64,000 nucleotides of DNA from an uncultured Lachnospiraceae bacterium (GCA_902793685.1 CADBEN010000006.1:28894-92893); one strand, 5' to 3'. Shown: positions 43,586-52,682, counted from the first letter of the stretch. Notes: generated by a model from the sequence alone, not told the origin. Translations and numbers: made by a program.

Positions 43586-44068
43586 TCAGGCCTCCTTTGC
43601 TCTGTATTCGTTCACGATGTTCTGGACATCAGCCACGGAGACCTTCGGGTAAACCGTACCGCTGATGCTGACCGCGGGAGCGATGCCGCAGGCGCCGATG
43701 CACCGCAGCGCGTCCAGGGTAAACAGACCGTCCTCGGTGGTCTCGCCGGGTTTGATCCCCAGGATCTCCGAGAACTTGTCGATGACCTGCTGTGCTCCCT
43801 TGACGTAGCACGCCGTTCCGAGACAGCAGCCGATAACGTACTTCCCCTTCGGGGTCAGGGAGAAGAATGAATAGAAGGTGACCACGCCGTAGATCTCGGC
43901 GACGGAGATTCCCGTCTGACGGGAAACGATCTCCTGTACCTCCAGCGGGATGTAGCCGTATTCATTCTGGATGTCGCTCAGGATCATCATCAGCGGCGTT
44001 TTCTCATCCCGGTAGCGGTCGCAGATCTCATAGATCAGTTTGACCGCCTGTTCCTGCAGTTTTGCCAT
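43586..44068 (-). CDS. hydC: HydC, NuoE-like [2Fe-2S] subunit
   Basis: A 160-residue thioredoxin-fold protein. Helical N-terminus (IQNEYGYIPLEVQEIVSRQT) then the four cluster cysteines in CCLGTACYVKG and CIGACGIAPAV. It carries electrons between NADH and the HydB clusters. ATG at 44068; the upstream in-frame ATG at 44158 would run through the promoter. First gene of hydCBA, divergent from the sensory hydrogenase, with a TATAAT box on the minus strand at 44139-44144. Confidence 0.95.
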   Translation of the reverse strand: MAKLQEQAVKLIYEICDRYRDEKTPLMMILSDIQNEYGYIPLEVQEIVSRQTGISVAEIYGVVTFYSFFSLTPKGKYVIGCCLGTACYVKGAQQVIDKFSEILGIKPGETTEDGLFTLDALRCIGACGIAPAVSISGTVYPKVSVADVQNIVNEYRAKEA

Positions 44069-44138
44069 TATGTTTTCCTTTCTCGGGCCGGAAGTGCTGC
44101 CCGGTAAAATTGTGTAAAAAATATGTTTTGACGCAATC

Positions 44139-44200
44139 ATTATAGCCGCAGAACGCACAATTAGGAAATGCTAACCATAGGATTTTTGCTATTATATTAT
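44139..44200. promoter_or_regulatory. Divergent promoters of hydCBA and the sensor operon
   Basis: A 157-bp space. Minus strand: TATAAT at 44139-44144 for hydCBA. Plus strand: extended -10 TGCTATTAT at 44187-44195 for the sensor gene. The stretch between is AT-rich. I could not find a convincing Rex operator. Confidence 0.5.
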
Positions 44201-44225
44201 AAGTTCATAGAAAAGAGGGCCAATT

Positions 44226-45911
44226 ATGCAATATTGTCTGACCAGCGACACCAAAGACTGCAGAAACTGCTACAAGTGCATCCGCCACTGCCCCATCAAG
44301 GCCATCTCCTTCCGGGAGAACAAGGCCGAGATCATCAAGGAAGACTGCATTCTCTGCGGAGAATGCTATAACGTCTGTCCTCAGGACCTGAAGGTGATCC
44401 GTAACGACACCGAAAAGGTCCGGCGCCTCATCCGGTACAACGACAAGGTGATCGTCTCCCTGGCGCCGAGCTTCATCTCCCGTTATCCTGACACCGACAT
44501 CCGCTGCATGCAGAACACCTTGAAGAAGCTCGGCTTTTTCGACGTGGAGGAAACGGCCGTCGGCGCCACCATCGTCAAAAAAGCCTACGATGAAATGCTG
44601 GAGGAGGGCCGGGACGTCATCATCTCCTCCTGCTGCCATTCCATCAACCTTCTGATCCAGCGCCATTATCCCGAATGCCTTCCTTATCTGGCGGACATCC
44701 TGTCCCCCATGCTGGCCCACGGAAAGGACATCAAGCTCCGGTACGGCGAGGAAACCAAGGTCGTCTTCATCGGCCCCTGCATCGCAAAGAAGGACGAGTC
44801 CGACAAGAACCACCAGATCGTGGAGGCCGCGCTGACCTTCCGGGAACTGGACAAATGGCTCGCAGCGGAGGGAATCGCCATGGAGACCACCGGGGAAAAG
44901 GAACTGACCGAAAAATCCCGGGCGCGCCTCTTTCCCACCAACGGCGGCATTCTGAAGACCATGGAATGCAAAAACAGTGATTTCGACTACCTGGTATGCG
45001 ACGGGGTGCGGAATGCCATGAAGACCCTGAAGGATATCAGGGAAGGAAAGCTTCACCACTGCTTTATCGAAATGTCCTCCTGCCAGGGAAGCTGCGTGAA
45101 CGGTCCCCTCATGGCGGAGCGGCAGCTCAGCATCATGTCTGCCACGATCCCGGTGAACCGCTTCGCCGGTCCGGAAGATTTTGAAGGCTTCCGCGCCGGC
45201 CGGACAGATATCGGCCAGATCTACGCGCCGGAAAGCGGTGCCTGCCCGGAGCCTTCTGCTGAGGCGATTCAGGACATGCTGAAGCAGATGGGCAAGGAAG
45301 ACCCCGCTTCCCGCCTGAACTGCGGCTGCTGCGGCTACGGCAGCTGCGAAAAGAAGGCTGCCGCCATCATCAAAGGAAACGCGCGGATCGAGATGTGCCT
45401 GCCCCACCTCATGGAGCAGTCCGAATCCCTCTCCAACAAAATCGTGGAGAACTTCCCCGGCGGCCTTATGATCCTCGACACCGATCTGAATATCCGCCTG
45501 ATCAACAAGCCGATGTGCCGCATCCTCGGTTCCGTCAGCGCGGCCGATGCAGTCGGCACCCAGGTGACTGCGTACCTCGACCCCTTCGACTACCTCGACG
45601 CACTGCAGGGCGACAAGATCTACATGAAGAAGGAATACCTCGGCGAGTACGGCAGATACGTGGAAAACACCATCATTCTGGAAGAAAAGTCGAATCTTCT
45701 GGTCTGCGTCATGCAGGACGTCACCCAGGAAGAAGAGGAAGCAAAACGGCGGCAGGAGCTCATTGAGAAGACGCTGAAGATCACGGATTCCGTCATCGAG
45801 CACAACATGAAGACCGTCCACGAGATCGCGTCTCTGCTGGGCGAGACTGCGGCGGAGACCAAGACCGCCCTGCTGTCCCTGAAGGATGCCGTGGATCAGG
45901 ATGAAGTCTGA
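44226..45911 (+). CDS. Putative sensory [FeFe]-hydrogenase with PAS domain (group C)
   Basis: 561 residues. Two N-terminal [4Fe-4S] motifs (CRNCYKCIRHCP, CILCGECYNVCP) precede an H-cluster domain with altered loops: SSCCHSIN (~134) instead of TSCxPxW, GPCIAKKDE (~184) and SSCQGSCVNGP (~284). All H-cluster cysteines are kept. A CGCCGYGSCEKKAA iron-sulfur domain (~365) and a PAS domain (~410-500, ENFPGGLMILDTDLNIRLIN) and coiled coil follow. Group C enzymes of this build sense H2 rather than turn it over fast. Followed 20 nt later by a PP2C phosphatase, its likely output. Confidence 0.92.
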   Translation: MQYCLTSDTKDCRNCYKCIRHCPIKAISFRENKAEIIKEDCILCGECYNVCPQDLKVIRNDTEKVRRLIRYNDKVIVSLAPSFISRYPDTDIRCMQNTLKKLGFFDVEETAVGATIVKKAYDEMLEEGRDVIISSCCHSINLLIQRHYPECLPYLADILSPMLAHGKDIKLRYGEETKVVFIGPCIAKKDESDKNHQIVEAALTFRELDKWLAAEGIAMETTGEKELTEKSRARLFPTNGGILKTMECKNSDFDYLVCDGVRNAMKTLKDIREGKLHHCFIEMSSCQGSCVNGPLMAERQLSIMSATIPVNRFAGPEDFEGFRAGRTDIGQIYAPESGACPEPSAEAIQDMLKQMGKEDPASRLNCGCCGYGSCEKKAAAIIKGNARIEMCLPHLMEQSESLSNKIVENFPGGLMILDTDLNIRLINKPMCRILGSVSAADAVGTQVTAYLDPFDYLDALQGDKIYMKKEYLGEYGRYVENTIILEEKSNLLVCVMQDVTQEEEEAKRRQELIEKTLKITDSVIEHNMKTVHEIASLLGETAAETKTALLSLKDAVDQDEV

Positions 45912-45931
45912 CCAGGCGGGAGAGCACAGTA

Positions 45932-47104
45932 ATGAAAAACGAAATCATCCCGGAATACGGGTATCTGTCATTAAACCATGCGGGCGAGCAGCTCTGCGGT
46001 GACAGCGTCGCAGTGGTGCAGCCGGACGAAAACACGCAGATCCTGGTGCTGGCGGACGGCATGGGCTCCGGCGTCAAGGCAAACATCCTCTCCACCCTCA
46101 CCGCCACCATGATGTCCACCATGCTGGCGCGGAACGTGGCGTTTGACGACTGCGTCGAAACCATCCTCTCCACCCTGCCGGTCTGCAAAGAGCGGGAGGC
46201 CAATTACTGCACCTTCACGGCGATCAGCGTGAGCGGCGGCCGCCATGCCGAGATCTATAACTATGACAATCCCGAGCCTTTCCTGATCCGCGGCGGAAAA
46301 AGCCAGCCCCTGTACTTTCTGACCGGGGAAGTGGCCGGAAAGCAGATCGACCGGGCCGCCCTGGAAGTGGAACCCGGGGACTGTATCGTCATGATGTCCG
46401 ACGGCTGCATCCACGCGGGCGTCGGCGTCACACTGAACTACGGCTGGGAGCTGCCCCAGATCATGAATTTCATGCAGGCCAACTTCCGGAAGGACGCCTC
46501 CGCAAAGAATCTTGCCACCCTTCTGGTGGACCGCTGCAACGCGCTTTACGAGGACAAGCCCGGGGACGATACCTCCTGCGCCGTGGTCCGGATCCGGGAG
46601 CGCAGTCAGGCCAACATCATGTTCGGCCCGCCGTCCAAACCGCGGGACGATGAGAAAGCCTGCTCTCTCTTCTTCGGCCTGGAAGGCAAACACATTGTCT
46701 GCGGCGGCGTCACCGCAGCCGTGGCGGCAAGATATCTCGGGAAGGAAATTCTCCCGGACAATGTGAACATGGATGAGACCATCCCGCCCATGTCCATCAT
46801 CGATGGGGTGGATCTGGTGACGGAAGGCATGCTCACCCTGCAGCGGGTCACCGAGTATGCCGAGGACTACCTGGGCCGCAACAGCCGGAGTTTCGACTGG
46901 AACTGCAGCCTGGACGGCGCCTCCCTCATTGCCTCCGCCCTCTTCGAGGAGGCCACCGACATCAATTTCTTTATCGGCACCGCCATGAACACTGCCTATC
47001 AGGATGAAGCCGAGTACGGTTACAAGCTGAAGATGAAGATAGGAGAAAAACTCGTCAGCCAGCTGCGGGCGATGAATAAAACCGTGAATGTCACTTATTT
47101 CTGA
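45932..47104 (+). CDS. SpoIIE/PP2C-type serine phosphatase partner of the sensory hydrogenase
   Basis: 390 residues, cytoplasmic. Residues ~1-225 are a SpoIIE-type phosphatase: GDSVAVVQ, LADGMGSGVKANILSTL with the metal-binding Asp, IVMMSDGCIHAG and GDDTSCAVVRI. The C-terminal ~160 residues are an extra domain without recognised family. It probably dephosphorylates an anti-anti-sigma factor or other Ser-phosphoprotein in response to the preceding H-cluster/PAS sensor; the target is not encoded nearby. ATG at 45932 with GGGAGAG upstream. Confidence 0.9.
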   Translation: MKNEIIPEYGYLSLNHAGEQLCGDSVAVVQPDENTQILVLADGMGSGVKANILSTLTATMMSTMLARNVAFDDCVETILSTLPVCKEREANYCTFTAISVSGGRHAEIYNYDNPEPFLIRGGKSQPLYFLTGEVAGKQIDRAALEVEPGDCIVMMSDGCIHAGVGVTLNYGWELPQIMNFMQANFRKDASAKNLATLLVDRCNALYEDKPGDDTSCAVVRIRERSQANIMFGPPSKPRDDEKACSLFFGLEGKHIVCGGVTAAVAARYLGKEILPDNVNMDETIPPMSIIDGVDLVTEGMLTLQRVTEYAEDYLGRNSRSFDWNCSLDGASLIASALFEEATDINFFIGTAMNTAYQDEAEYGYKLKMKIGEKLVSQLRAMNKTVNVTYF

Positions 47105-47114
47105 GCACGAACGC

Positions 47115-47152
47115 AAAAAGGGCTTCCGCAAAGATCCGCGGAAGCCCTTTTT
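47115..47152. terminator. Terminator of the sensor operon
   Basis: A 15-bp perfect stem (AAAAAGGGCTTCCGC / GCGGAAGCCCTTTTT) with an 8-nt loop. It also faces tkt. Confidence 0.95.
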
Positions 47153-47168
47153 GCCGGTCGTTCCAAAG

Positions 47169-47199
47169 AAAGGTCCGGCGCGGAATGCGCCGGACCTTT
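47169..47199. terminator. Terminator of tkt
   Basis: AAAGGTCCGGCGC pairs with GCGCCGGACCTTT around GGAAT; T-rich on both strands, immediately next to the sensor-operon terminator. Confidence 0.9.
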
Positions 47200-47219
47200 T
47201 ATAAAATACCAGAGTAAGA

Positions 47220-49202
47220 TTACAGTGCCTTCACGGTCTTCACGACGTTGTCGACGGTGAAGCCGAAGTGCTCGAACAGCTTGCTGTACGGGCCGGATGC
47301 GCCGAAGCCCTTCATGGCGATGACTGCGCCGTCAAGGCCGACGTACTTGCCCCATCCGAAGTCGCTCAGAGCCTCGATGCCCACACGCTTCCGGACGCTC
47401 TTCGGAAGGACGGACTCCTTATACTCCGCGGACTGCTGCTCAAAGATGTCCATGCACGGCATGGAGACGACGCGGACCTTCATGCCCTCTTCCGCGAGCT
47501 TCTTCTTCGCGTCGACCGCAAGACCGACCTCGGAGCCGCTGGCAATCAGGATGCAGTCCGGCGTGCCCTCGCAGTCGTCGAGGACATAGCCGCCCTTCAG
47601 GGCGCCCTTGCCGTCGCCGGAGACCTGGGCCAGGTTCTGTCTGGTCAGGACCAGGGCAGTGGGGGTCTTCCTGCAGTTCAGAGCCATATACCATGCCGCC
47701 TCAGTCTCTGCGCGGTCGCAGGGACGATAGACGTTGAAGTTCGGCTGCGCGCGGAGCATCGCCAGCTGCTCGATGGGCTCGTGGGTCGGGCCGTCCTCGC
47801 CGACACCGATGGAGTCATGGGTCAGGACGAAGATCTGCGGAATGTTCATGATGGACGCAAGGCGCGCCATCGGCTTTACATAGTCACTGAAGACGAAGAA
47901 GGTTCCCACATAGGTCCGGAGTCCGCCGTGAAGCAGCATGCCGTTGGCAATGGCGGTCATTCCCAGCTCGCGGACACCGAAGTGGATGTTTCTTCCGGTG
48001 GGCTCGTCCGCGGAGAAGAAGGGCTCGCCCTTCATGTCGGTCTTGTTGGACGGAGCCAGGTCCGCGGAACCGCCGAACAGGTTCGGGACCTTGTCCTTCA
48101 GGACCTGGATCACGGTTCCGGAGGATGCTCTGGTCGCTTCCGGCTTCTCAGCCTGGACCCAGAAGTCAGCATCGTCCGCGAGAGCGGCTTCAGCCTTGTC
48201 GGAGTGCCAGAGATCCCACTTCTCAGCGAGTTCCGGGAACTCCTTCTTCCATGCAGCGAAGAGTTCATTCCATGCTTCCTCAGCTGCTGCCTTGCCCTTG
48301 GTGATCTCGTCGTAGTGCGCGTAGACCTCGTCCGGGACATAGAACGGCTCCTGAGACGGCCACTCAAGGAAATCCTTCATCGCGGTGATGTTGTCCGCGC
48401 CGAGGGGCTCGCCGTGTGCGGAAGCCTTGCCCTGCTTCGCCGGGCAGCCGTAGCCGATCTGGGTCTTGACGATGATGAAGTAGGGAGCGGAGGTATCTGC
48501 CGCTGCGTCTTCGATCGCCTTGCCGATTGCCGCGAGGTCGTTTCCGTCCTCTACAGTCAGGGTCTTGAAGCCGAACGCCTCGACGCGCTTCTTGACATCC
48601 TCGGTGAAAGCGATGTCGGTGCTGCCTTCGATAGAGATCTTGTTGGAATCATAGAGGATGGTCAGCTTGTCCAGCTTCCAGGTTCCTGCCAGGGACAGGG
48701 TCTCGGAAGAAATGCCTTCCATCATGCAGCCGTCGCCGCAGATCGCGTAGGTGCGGTGATTGACGACTTCATAGCCCGGGCGGTTGAACACTGCTGCCAG
48801 GTGCTTTTCAGCAGCCGCCATACCGACTGCCATGCCGATGCCTGCGCCCAGCGGTCCGGTGGTGGCTTCGATGCCGACCGTGTGGCCGTACTCCGGATGG
48901 CCCGGGGTCAGGGAGCCGAACTGACGGAACTTGGTCAGTTCCTCCTTCGGAAGGCCGTAGCCGAACAGGTGCAGCAGGGAATAAAGAAGCATGGAGCCGT
49001 GGCCGCCGGAAAGAACGAAACGGTCGCGGTCCGCCCACTGCGGATCCTTCGGATTGATCTTCATGTGATTTGCCCACAGCTCGTAAGACATAGCTGCTGC
49101 GCCCAGCGGCAGGCCCGGATGTCCGGAATTTGCCTTCTGGATCGCGTCCGCGGACAGAACGCGGATCGCATTGACACACATTGTATCGATGTTTTTGCTC
49201 AT
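47220..49202 (-). CDS. tkt: Transketolase
   Basis: A 660-residue full-length thiamine-diphosphate enzyme of the pentose phosphate pathway. ANSGHPGLPLGAAAMSYELW opens the TPP domain. The cofactor/metal motif is GDGCMMEGISSETLSLAGTW at ~154. The pyrimidine-binding GVRELGMTAIANG and ALSDFGWGKYVGLDG complete it. ATG at 49202 after GGGGGA. A TATAAT (minus, 49253-49258) lies ~50 nt upstream. Monocistronic by terminators and strand changes. Confidence 0.97.
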   Translation of the reverse strand: MSKNIDTMCVNAIRVLSADAIQKANSGHPGLPLGAAAMSYELWANHMKINPKDPQWADRDRFVLSGGHGSMLLYSLLHLFGYGLPKEELTKFRQFGSLTPGHPEYGHTVGIEATTGPLGAGIGMAVGMAAAEKHLAAVFNRPGYEVVNHRTYAICGDGCMMEGISSETLSLAGTWKLDKLTILYDSNKISIEGSTDIAFTEDVKKRVEAFGFKTLTVEDGNDLAAIGKAIEDAAADTSAPYFIIVKTQIGYGCPAKQGKASAHGEPLGADNITAMKDFLEWPSQEPFYVPDEVYAHYDEITKGKAAAEEAWNELFAAWKKEFPELAEKWDLWHSDKAEAALADDADFWVQAEKPEATRASSGTVIQVLKDKVPNLFGGSADLAPSNKTDMKGEPFFSADEPTGRNIHFGVRELGMTAIANGMLLHGGLRTYVGTFFVFSDYVKPMARLASIMNIPQIFVLTHDSIGVGEDGPTHEPIEQLAMLRAQPNFNVYRPCDRAETEAAWYMALNCRKTPTALVLTRQNLAQVSGDGKGALKGGYVLDDCEGTPDCILIASGSEVGLAVDAKKKLAEEGMKVRVVSMPCMDIFEQQSAEYKESVLPKSVRKRVGIEALSDFGWGKYVGLDGAVIAMKGFGASGPYSKLFEHFGFTVDNVVKTVKAL

Positions 49203-49348
49203 GGAAGTATCCCCCTACCTCGTTAGAGAATTATTTGGTAACAATCTGTAATATTATAGCTTACTTTCCTGCTCTGTGCTATTCGTTTCGTCATATTCGC
49301 GGCCGGATTCCTCCCTGAAAAGGTGAATTTTTCATTAACTCCGCCGCA

Positions 49349-49377
49349 TTGTACTTTTCCGCGCTGTCCTGTACAAT
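49349..49377 (+). promoter_or_regulatory. Promoter of the small membrane protein gene
   Basis: TTGTAC, 17-bp spacer, TACAAT, ending 35 nt before the ATG at 49412. Confidence 0.6.
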
Positions 49378-49411
49378 TACGGGCAGGAATTCTGCTGTAA
49401 GGAGGAATTAT

Positions 49412-49609
49412 ATGTCCGCTCCGTCCGTCAATATATTCGGCTTCATTCTGTGCTTCCTCATGTTCGCCTTCCTGGTCTCGCTCTCTGTCTACATATACGC
49501 CTGGTGGGACCACAAGGATGACCTGCGGAACAATGCCCTGAAATATATGATGTTCATCCCCATGATCTTCGCAGGGGTGATCGGAATCATAACGATGCTG
49601 TATCGCTGA
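49412..49609 (+). CDS. Small membrane protein (65 residues), function unknown
   Basis: Two hydrophobic segments (VNIFGFILCFLMFAFLVSLS and YMMFIPMIFAGVIGIITML) are joined by a short charged loop with WWDHKDDLRNN. ATG at 49412 follows GGAGG at 6 nt, and a promoter lies just upstream, so it is very likely a real gene. I recognise no family. It converges on the rhomboid gene, with only 11 bp between the stops. Confidence 0.75.
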   Translation: MSAPSVNIFGFILCFLMFAFLVSLSVYIYAWWDHKDDLRNNALKYMMFIPMIFAGVIGIITMLYR

Positions 49610-49620
49610 GTTCTCCTGTT

Positions 49621-50265
49621 TCAGATCACTTTCTGCCAGACCTCGGCCCAATTCCCCCGGCGCTTCGGACGGTACAGGAACATGCACATCACAAAGCCGG
49701 TCACAAGGCCGCCAAAGTGGGCCTTGCTGTCCACTCCCGCGGCGGTGAGTCCGTAGTAAAAAGAAAGACCCGCAAAGATCATCATCTGCCGCGCGGAAAG
49801 ATCCTCCAGCCTGCCGCGGTTCCGGACTACTGCCCAGAGAAGACCGCCGATCACACCGAATACTGCGCCGCTGGCGCCTGCGCTGACCGTACGGTAGAAG
49901 GTCTCCGGGTCCAGCCTGAGGTCAAGGACCATCGAAAAGAGATTGGCTCCGACCGCGCTGACCAGGTACAGGATCAGATATTTCACATGGCCAAGCGCCC
50001 GCTCCAGCCGGTCCCCCATCAGAAGCAGCAGGAACATGTTGTTCGCGATATGGCTGATGCCGAAATGCAGGAACGCTGCCGTGACCAGCCTCCAGTACTC
50101 ATGGTCTTCTGTGATGGCCGGCCCGTACATGGCGCCCCAGCGGTACATGTTCTGAATGTCCTCGCTGGATCCGTTCACTTCCGTCCAGAGGAAAAATACT
50201 ATATTCAATGCGACGAGCGCCAGGGTGACCGGCGCTCGTCTGTGATAATCCGAAAAATCCATCAT
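49621..50265 (-). CDS. Rhomboid family intramembrane serine protease
   Basis: 214 residues, six membrane segments. YWRLVTAAFLHFGISHIANN holds the conserved HxxxN oxyanion part, VSAGASGAVFGVIGG the nucleophile Ser (GASG), and DSKAHFGGLVTG the catalytic His. It cleaves membrane proteins within the bilayer. Start at 50265 (MMDFSDYHRR) with a weak AGG site; longer upstream starts run into the HIT gene. It lies 19 nt after the HIT stop, probably co-transcribed. Confidence 0.92.
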   Translation of the reverse strand: MMDFSDYHRRAPVTLALVALNIVFFLWTEVNGSSEDIQNMYRWGAMYGPAITEDHEYWRLVTAAFLHFGISHIANNMFLLLLMGDRLERALGHVKYLILYLVSAVGANLFSMVLDLRLDPETFYRTVSAGASGAVFGVIGGLLWAVVRNRGRLEDLSARQMMIFAGLSFYYGLTAAGVDSKAHFGGLVTGFVMCMFLYRPKRRGNWAEVWQKVI

Positions 50266-50284
50266 TTGAACCTGATAAGCTGAA

Positions 50285-50701
50285 TTACAGTTCCGCCGCG
50301 ATCTTTGCCGCAGTCTCCGAGGATTCCTCCGGCGTGGTGGTGCCGGGATTCCATGCGACGATCTGCGGACCGTCCGCATAGCGCGGAATGATGTGGATAT
50401 GCAGATGGAAAACTGTCTGTCCCGCCGCACTTCCGTTATTCTGGACCACGTTGAAGCCTGCGCATCCAAGGCCTTTCTTCATCGCGGCACCGATCCTTCC
50501 CGCCAGCGAGAAGGCCTTCCCGCAGAGTTCCTCCGGAGCCTCGGTCAGATCCTTGTAGTGATCCTTCGGAAGGATCAGCGTGTGCCCCTTCTGTGCCGGG
50601 CCCAGATCAAGGATCGCCTTGAAATTCTCATCCTCATAAACTGCCGTGGACGGAATCTCTCCGTTCGCGATCTTGCAGAAAATGCAGTTGTCATCTCTCA
50701 T
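50285..50701 (-). CDS. HIT family nucleotide-binding protein
   Basis: 138 residues. CIFCKIANGEIPSTAVYEDE opens the fold and the catalytic triad HLHIH is near residue 100 (TVFHLHIHIIPRY). HIT proteins of this branch hydrolyse nucleoside phosphoramidates or dinucleotides (HinT-like). Two CxxC-type cysteines near the N-terminus may bind zinc. ATG at 50701 with AGAGGAAA upstream. It sits 28 nt after glgA. Confidence 0.93.
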   Translation of the reverse strand: MRDDNCIFCKIANGEIPSTAVYEDENFKAILDLGPAQKGHTLILPKDHYKDLTEAPEELCGKAFSLAGRIGAAMKKGLGCAGFNVVQNNGSAAGQTVFHLHIHIIPRYADGPQIVAWNPGTTTPEESSETAAKIAAEL

Positions 50702-50729
50702 GTCAGTTTCCTCTTCTCAGGTCTTGTTG

Positions 50730-52682
50730 TCAGGTCGTCAGTTCAACATAGAGTGCGCGGTACTTCTTCGCGGAGTTCTCCCAGGAGACATCCTTGTCCA
50801 TATCGCGCTGCACCATCTCATCCCAGCACCAGCGGTTGGTGAAATACAGAGTCTTCGCGCGGTTGACAGCGTCGAGCAGCAGTCCTGCGTCGTAGTTGTC
50901 GAAGGTGAAGCCGTTGCCCCAGTTGGTGAACTGGTTGTAGGGCTCGACCGTATCCTTCAGGCCGCCGGTCTCACGGACGATCGGGACGGTACCGTAGTGC
51001 ATGGCGATCAGCTGGGTCAGGCCGCAGGGCTCAAACTGTGACGGAACCAGCAGCGCGTCGCAGCCGGCATAGATCTTATGTGCTCTGCCTTCATCGTACA
51101 TGATGTTGGAGCAGACACTGCCCTTGTACGCATTCTCGTAATAGCGGAAGGAATCCTCGTAGATCGCGTCGCCGGTGCCCAGGACCACGATCTGGGTGTT
51201 GCCGTCGATCAGATCCGGGATGATCGCGTTGATCAGGTCCAGGCCCTTCTGGTTGGTCAGACGGGAGATGAGACCGATGACGAACTTGCCTTCGTCCTTC
51301 TCAAGGCCCAGCTCCTCCTGCAGTGCCAGCTTGTTCTCCTTCTTCTTATCGATGACGTTGGTGATGTCATACGGAGCCGCCAGCAGCTCATCCGTCGCGG
51401 AATTCCACATATCGTAATCGATTCCGTTTACGATGCCGCGCAGCTTGCCGGAGTGATAGCGCAGATGCGCATCCAGTCCCTCGCCGTAGTACGGAGTCTG
51501 GATCTCGCCCGCGTAGGTCTCGCTGACGGTGGTGATCATGTTCGCGTAGGTCAGGCCGCCCTTGAACATGTTCGCGTCGTTCCAGTTCTGGGTAAGCGCG
51601 TCCTTGTTGAAGACGTAATCCGGCAGACCGGACCAGTACTTGATATGTCTGTAATCATAGATTCCCTGGAATCTCAGGTTGTGGATGGTGATCATGACCT
51701 TCGCGCGGCTTACCGGCGTATTCTGGAACAGGGTGCGCAGATAGATCGGCACGAGGCCCGCCTGCCAGTCATGGCAGTGGATCACGTCCGGGATCCAGTC
51801 CATATAGTTCAGAGCCGCCAGCGCAGCCTTGCCGAAGAAGCAGAACTTCGGGATATCGTCCACGAGGTTCGTGTAGGGCTTGCCCCAGCTGAAGAACTCC
51901 TCATTGTCGATGAAATCGTACACGACGCCGTCCCACACATACTCCATGATGCCGACATAGTAGGACTTGCCGTCCTCGCACAGATCCATCTGGAACGCGC
52001 CGCGGTAGACCATCTTCTCCTGATACTGCTGCTTGATGCATGCATAGCGCGGAAGAATGACGCGGACATCGCAGTTCTGCGCGATCAGCGCCTTCGGAAG
52101 CGCGTACATGACGTCGCCCAGTCCGCCGGTCTTCACGAAGGGATAGCACTCAGAACCGATGAACGCGACGCTTCTTCTGGGCTGCGGGAGTTCCGGAGCC
52201 GGAGCCTCCTCGACTGCAGGAGCCGCCTCCTCTGCTGCCGGAGCCTCTTCTGCTGCCGGTGCGGCTTCTTCAGCGGCAGGAGCTTCCTCGGCCGCAGCTG
52301 CCTTTTCCTTTTCTTCAGCGACGAATTCCTTCACATCCTCAGCGACGATCTTCGCGCCTTCCTTGACCTCTCCGATGGTGTTCTTCATATCCTCGAGGAC
52401 TGCCTTGGTCTGCTCCTTCGCATCCTGGAAGGCCGCACTCGTATCCTCAGCTATGTCTGCAGCGCCCTCCTTGGTATCCTCGACCGCTGCCTTCACATTC
52501 TCCTTCAGTTCGTCGATCGCTTCCCTGACCTTGGAAGTCTTCTTCGCAGCAGTCTTCTTTGCCGTGGTCTTCTTTGCAGTTTCTTTCTTCTCAGTGTCCT
52601 TCTTTGCAGCCGCCTTCTTCGCGGGTGCCTTCTTTGCGGTCTCCTTCGTCTCAGCCGCTGCGGTATCCTTCTTTACTGCCAT
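50730..52682 (-). CDS. glgA: Glycogen synthase (GT5) with histone-H1-like N-terminal extension
   Basis: 650 residues. The catalytic GT5 enzyme starts near residue 168 (SVAFIGSECYPFVKTGGLGD, with the ADP-glucose-binding KTGGL). YLRTLFQNTP and SRLTNQKGLDLI, and VPSQFEPCGLTQ near the C-terminus, follow. GlgA is normally ~480 residues. The extra ~165 residues have three parts: Lys/Ala repeats (KKAPAKKAAAKKDTEKK), an acidic coiled-coil stretch (VREAIDELKENVKAAVEDTK) and Ala/Glu/Pro repeats (AEEAPAAEEAAPA). The ATG at 52682 has GGGAGG, so the extension is translated. No other glg gene is close. Confidence 0.95.
   Translation of the reverse strand: MAVKKDTAAAETKETAKKAPAKKAAAKKDTEKKETAKKTTAKKTAAKKTSKVREAIDELKENVKAAVEDTKEGAADIAEDTSAAFQDAKEQTKAVLEDMKNTIGEVKEGAKIVAEDVKEFVAEEKEKAAAAEEAPAAEEAAPAAEEAPAAEEAAPAVEEAPAPELPQPRRSVAFIGSECYPFVKTGGLGDVMYALPKALIAQNCDVRVILPRYACIKQQYQEKMVYRGAFQMDLCEDGKSYYVGIMEYVWDGVVYDFIDNEEFFSWGKPYTNLVDDIPKFCFFGKAALAALNYMDWIPDVIHCHDWQAGLVPIYLRTLFQNTPVSRAKVMITIHNLRFQGIYDYRHIKYWSGLPDYVFNKDALTQNWNDANMFKGGLTYANMITTVSETYAGEIQTPYYGEGLDAHLRYHSGKLRGIVNGIDYDMWNSATDELLAAPYDITNVIDKKKENKLALQEELGLEKDEGKFVIGLISRLTNQKGLDLINAIIPDLIDGNTQIVVLGTGDAIYEDSFRYYENAYKGSVCSNIMYDEGRAHKIYAGCDALLVPSQFEPCGLTQLIAMHYGTVPIVRETGGLKDTVEPYNQFTNWGNGFTFDNYDAGLLLDAVNRAKTLYFTNRWCWDEMVQRDMDKDVSWENSAKKYRALYVELTT

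Noticed and set aside
44088-44150. Rex (NADH-sensing) operator in the hydC-sensor intergenic region
   Set aside because: A TTGTGT...ACGCAA pair exists but its spacing (about 16 nt) and core do not match the 18-bp Rex consensus.
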